Shown here: positions 63,201 to 64,000 of the stretch, in pieces
Numbering within the stretch: position 1 is the first letter of the stretch
Layout of the letters: each line of letters begins with the position of its first letter
Source: Apostichopus japonicus
Lineage: Eukaryota; Echinodermata; Holothuroidea; Aspidochirotida; Stichopodidae
Assembly (NCBI RefSeq): GCF_037975245.1
Contig: NC_092571.1
Coordinates: 21,439,917 to 21,503,916 of the forward strand
Direction: 5' to 3'
DNA: 64,000 nt
The notes under the pieces: generated by a model
What the model was told of the DNA's origin: nothing
Database searches by the model: none
Seen by the model: the letters and a program-made list of their open reading frames with translations, nothing else
Translations under genes and position numbers: made by a program

Positions 63201-64000
63201 GGCGCGATGGCTTGGCGCACTGTGCGAGCTGATGATCGAGACTCTCTTTTGCATCCGTGGTTCGAACCCCGGGTGATGACGTCTTTTACAGCAAGTGCCT
63301 ACACGGGGAGCTGTAAGTATTAGTTAATCCACCTAATATCTCAGTCCATACAGTGGCGCGATGGCTTGGCGCACTGTGCGAGCTGATGATCGAGACTCTC
63401 TTTTGCATCCGTGGTTCGAACCCCGGGTGATGACGTCTTTTGCCGATCTTTTACAGCAAGTGCCTACACGGGGAGCTGTAAGTATTAGTTAATCTACCTA
63501 ATATCTCAGTCCATACAGTGGCGCGATGGCTTGGCGCACTGTGCGAGCTGATGATCGAGACTCTCTTTTGCATCCGTGGTTCGAACCCCGGGTGATGACG
63601 TCTTTTACAGCAAGTGCCTACACGGGGAGCTGTAAGTATTAGTTAATCCACCTAACATCTCAGTCCATACAGTGGCGCGATGGCTTGGCGCACTGTGCGA
63701 GCTGATGATCGAGACTCTCTTTTGCATCCGTGGTTCGAACCCCGGGTGATGACGTCTTTTGCCGATCTTTTACAGCAAGTGCCTACACGGGGAGCTGTAA
63801 GTATTAGTTAATCCACCTAATATCTCAGTCCATACAGTGGCGCGATGGCTTGGCGCACTGTGCGAGCTGATGATCGAGACTCTCTTTTGCATCCGTGGTT
63901 CGAACCCCGGGTGATGACGTCTTTTACAGCAAGTGCCTACACGGGGAGCTGTAAGTATTAGTTAATCCACCTAACATCTCAGTCCATACAGTGGCGCGAT
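60231..64000 (+). repeat. Right array, distal part
   Basis: Mixed L and S units run to the window edge, with CCACCAAC units at about 60451, 61088 and 63177. Single changes include CCTACTATC near 61246, GTGGCACGAT near 61914, AGCTTTAAG near 61870, CTAAAATC near 62377 and TTATTCCACTTAAC near 62688. No flank of the array is reached. Confidence 0.85.

Larger units (their letters stand above)
29548..64000 (+). repeat. Right satellite array, same monomer family, opposite orientation
   Basis: This is the same monomer family reverse-complemented relative to 1-29447, with about 215 units and the tRNA-like sense on the plus strand. If units are started at GATGACGTC, the first complete ones are 29703-29867 (165), 29868-30032 (165) and 30033-30186 (154). 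S units are commoner than in the left array, and runs of consecutive S units occur (for example near 47.0-47.7 kb). The GATAC and GCGCT variants of the left array are absent where I looked. Private variants appear instead: CCGGTC for CCGATC, CCATGG for CCGTGG, CCACCAAC with one base deleted, and CCATCTAAT. The window ends inside a monomer, so the array continues beyond 64000. Confidence 0.98.

Noticed and set aside
1-64000. 5S rRNA gene or other rDNA tandem array
   Set aside because: The unit carries tRNA-type A and B boxes but no recognisable 5S gene sequence or 5S C-box arrangement, and the unit is too short for rDNA.

Overview
The window is one tandem-repeat (satellite) array from end to end, interrupted only by a 100-base run of N at 29448-29547. 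I find no protein-coding gene, no functional RNA gene and no unique sequence. The monomer occurs in two lengths, 165 bp (long, L) and 154 bp (short, S). They differ by one 11-bp indel lying between short direct repeats. By length, about 180 monomers lie left of the gap and about 215 right of it.

One side of every monomer looks like a degenerate tRNA or SINE head. Read on the minus strand left of the gap and on the plus strand right of it, each unit has a tRNA-like A box, a perfect 4-bp D-stem, a B box that matches the RNA polymerase III consensus at every fixed position, and a T4 run 14 bases past the B box. The anticodon and acceptor stems do not form convincingly, so these are tRNA-derived or tRNA-like units, not tRNA genes. 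The rest of the unit is an AT-richer spacer with a conserved 7-bp inverted repeat. Pol III architecture and satellite organisation together point to a eukaryotic nuclear genome, probably an animal. I cannot name the taxon from the sequence. About 11 CpGs per monomer are kept with little C-to-T decay, which suggests recent amplification, weak CpG methylation, or both.

Layout: the left array (1-29447) has its tRNA-like sense on the minus strand. It begins with two copies of a 5,102-bp higher-order repeat (HOR), each holding two 8-monomer sub-repeats and one 75-bp scrambled monomer. From about 10 kb it passes into simpler trimer and tetramer phases, including three 649-bp tetramers at 21843-23789. 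The right array (29548-64000) is in the opposite orientation, is richer in S monomers, and carries its own HOR families with periods of 1,760, 2,221, 1,110 and 3,674 bp. Its diagnostic variants are different from those of the left array.

No genes work together here. The biological interest is the dense array of potential TFIIIC-binding pol III promoters, the nested duplication history that the marker mutations record, and the orientation switch at the assembly gap, which may be real or a scaffolding artefact.
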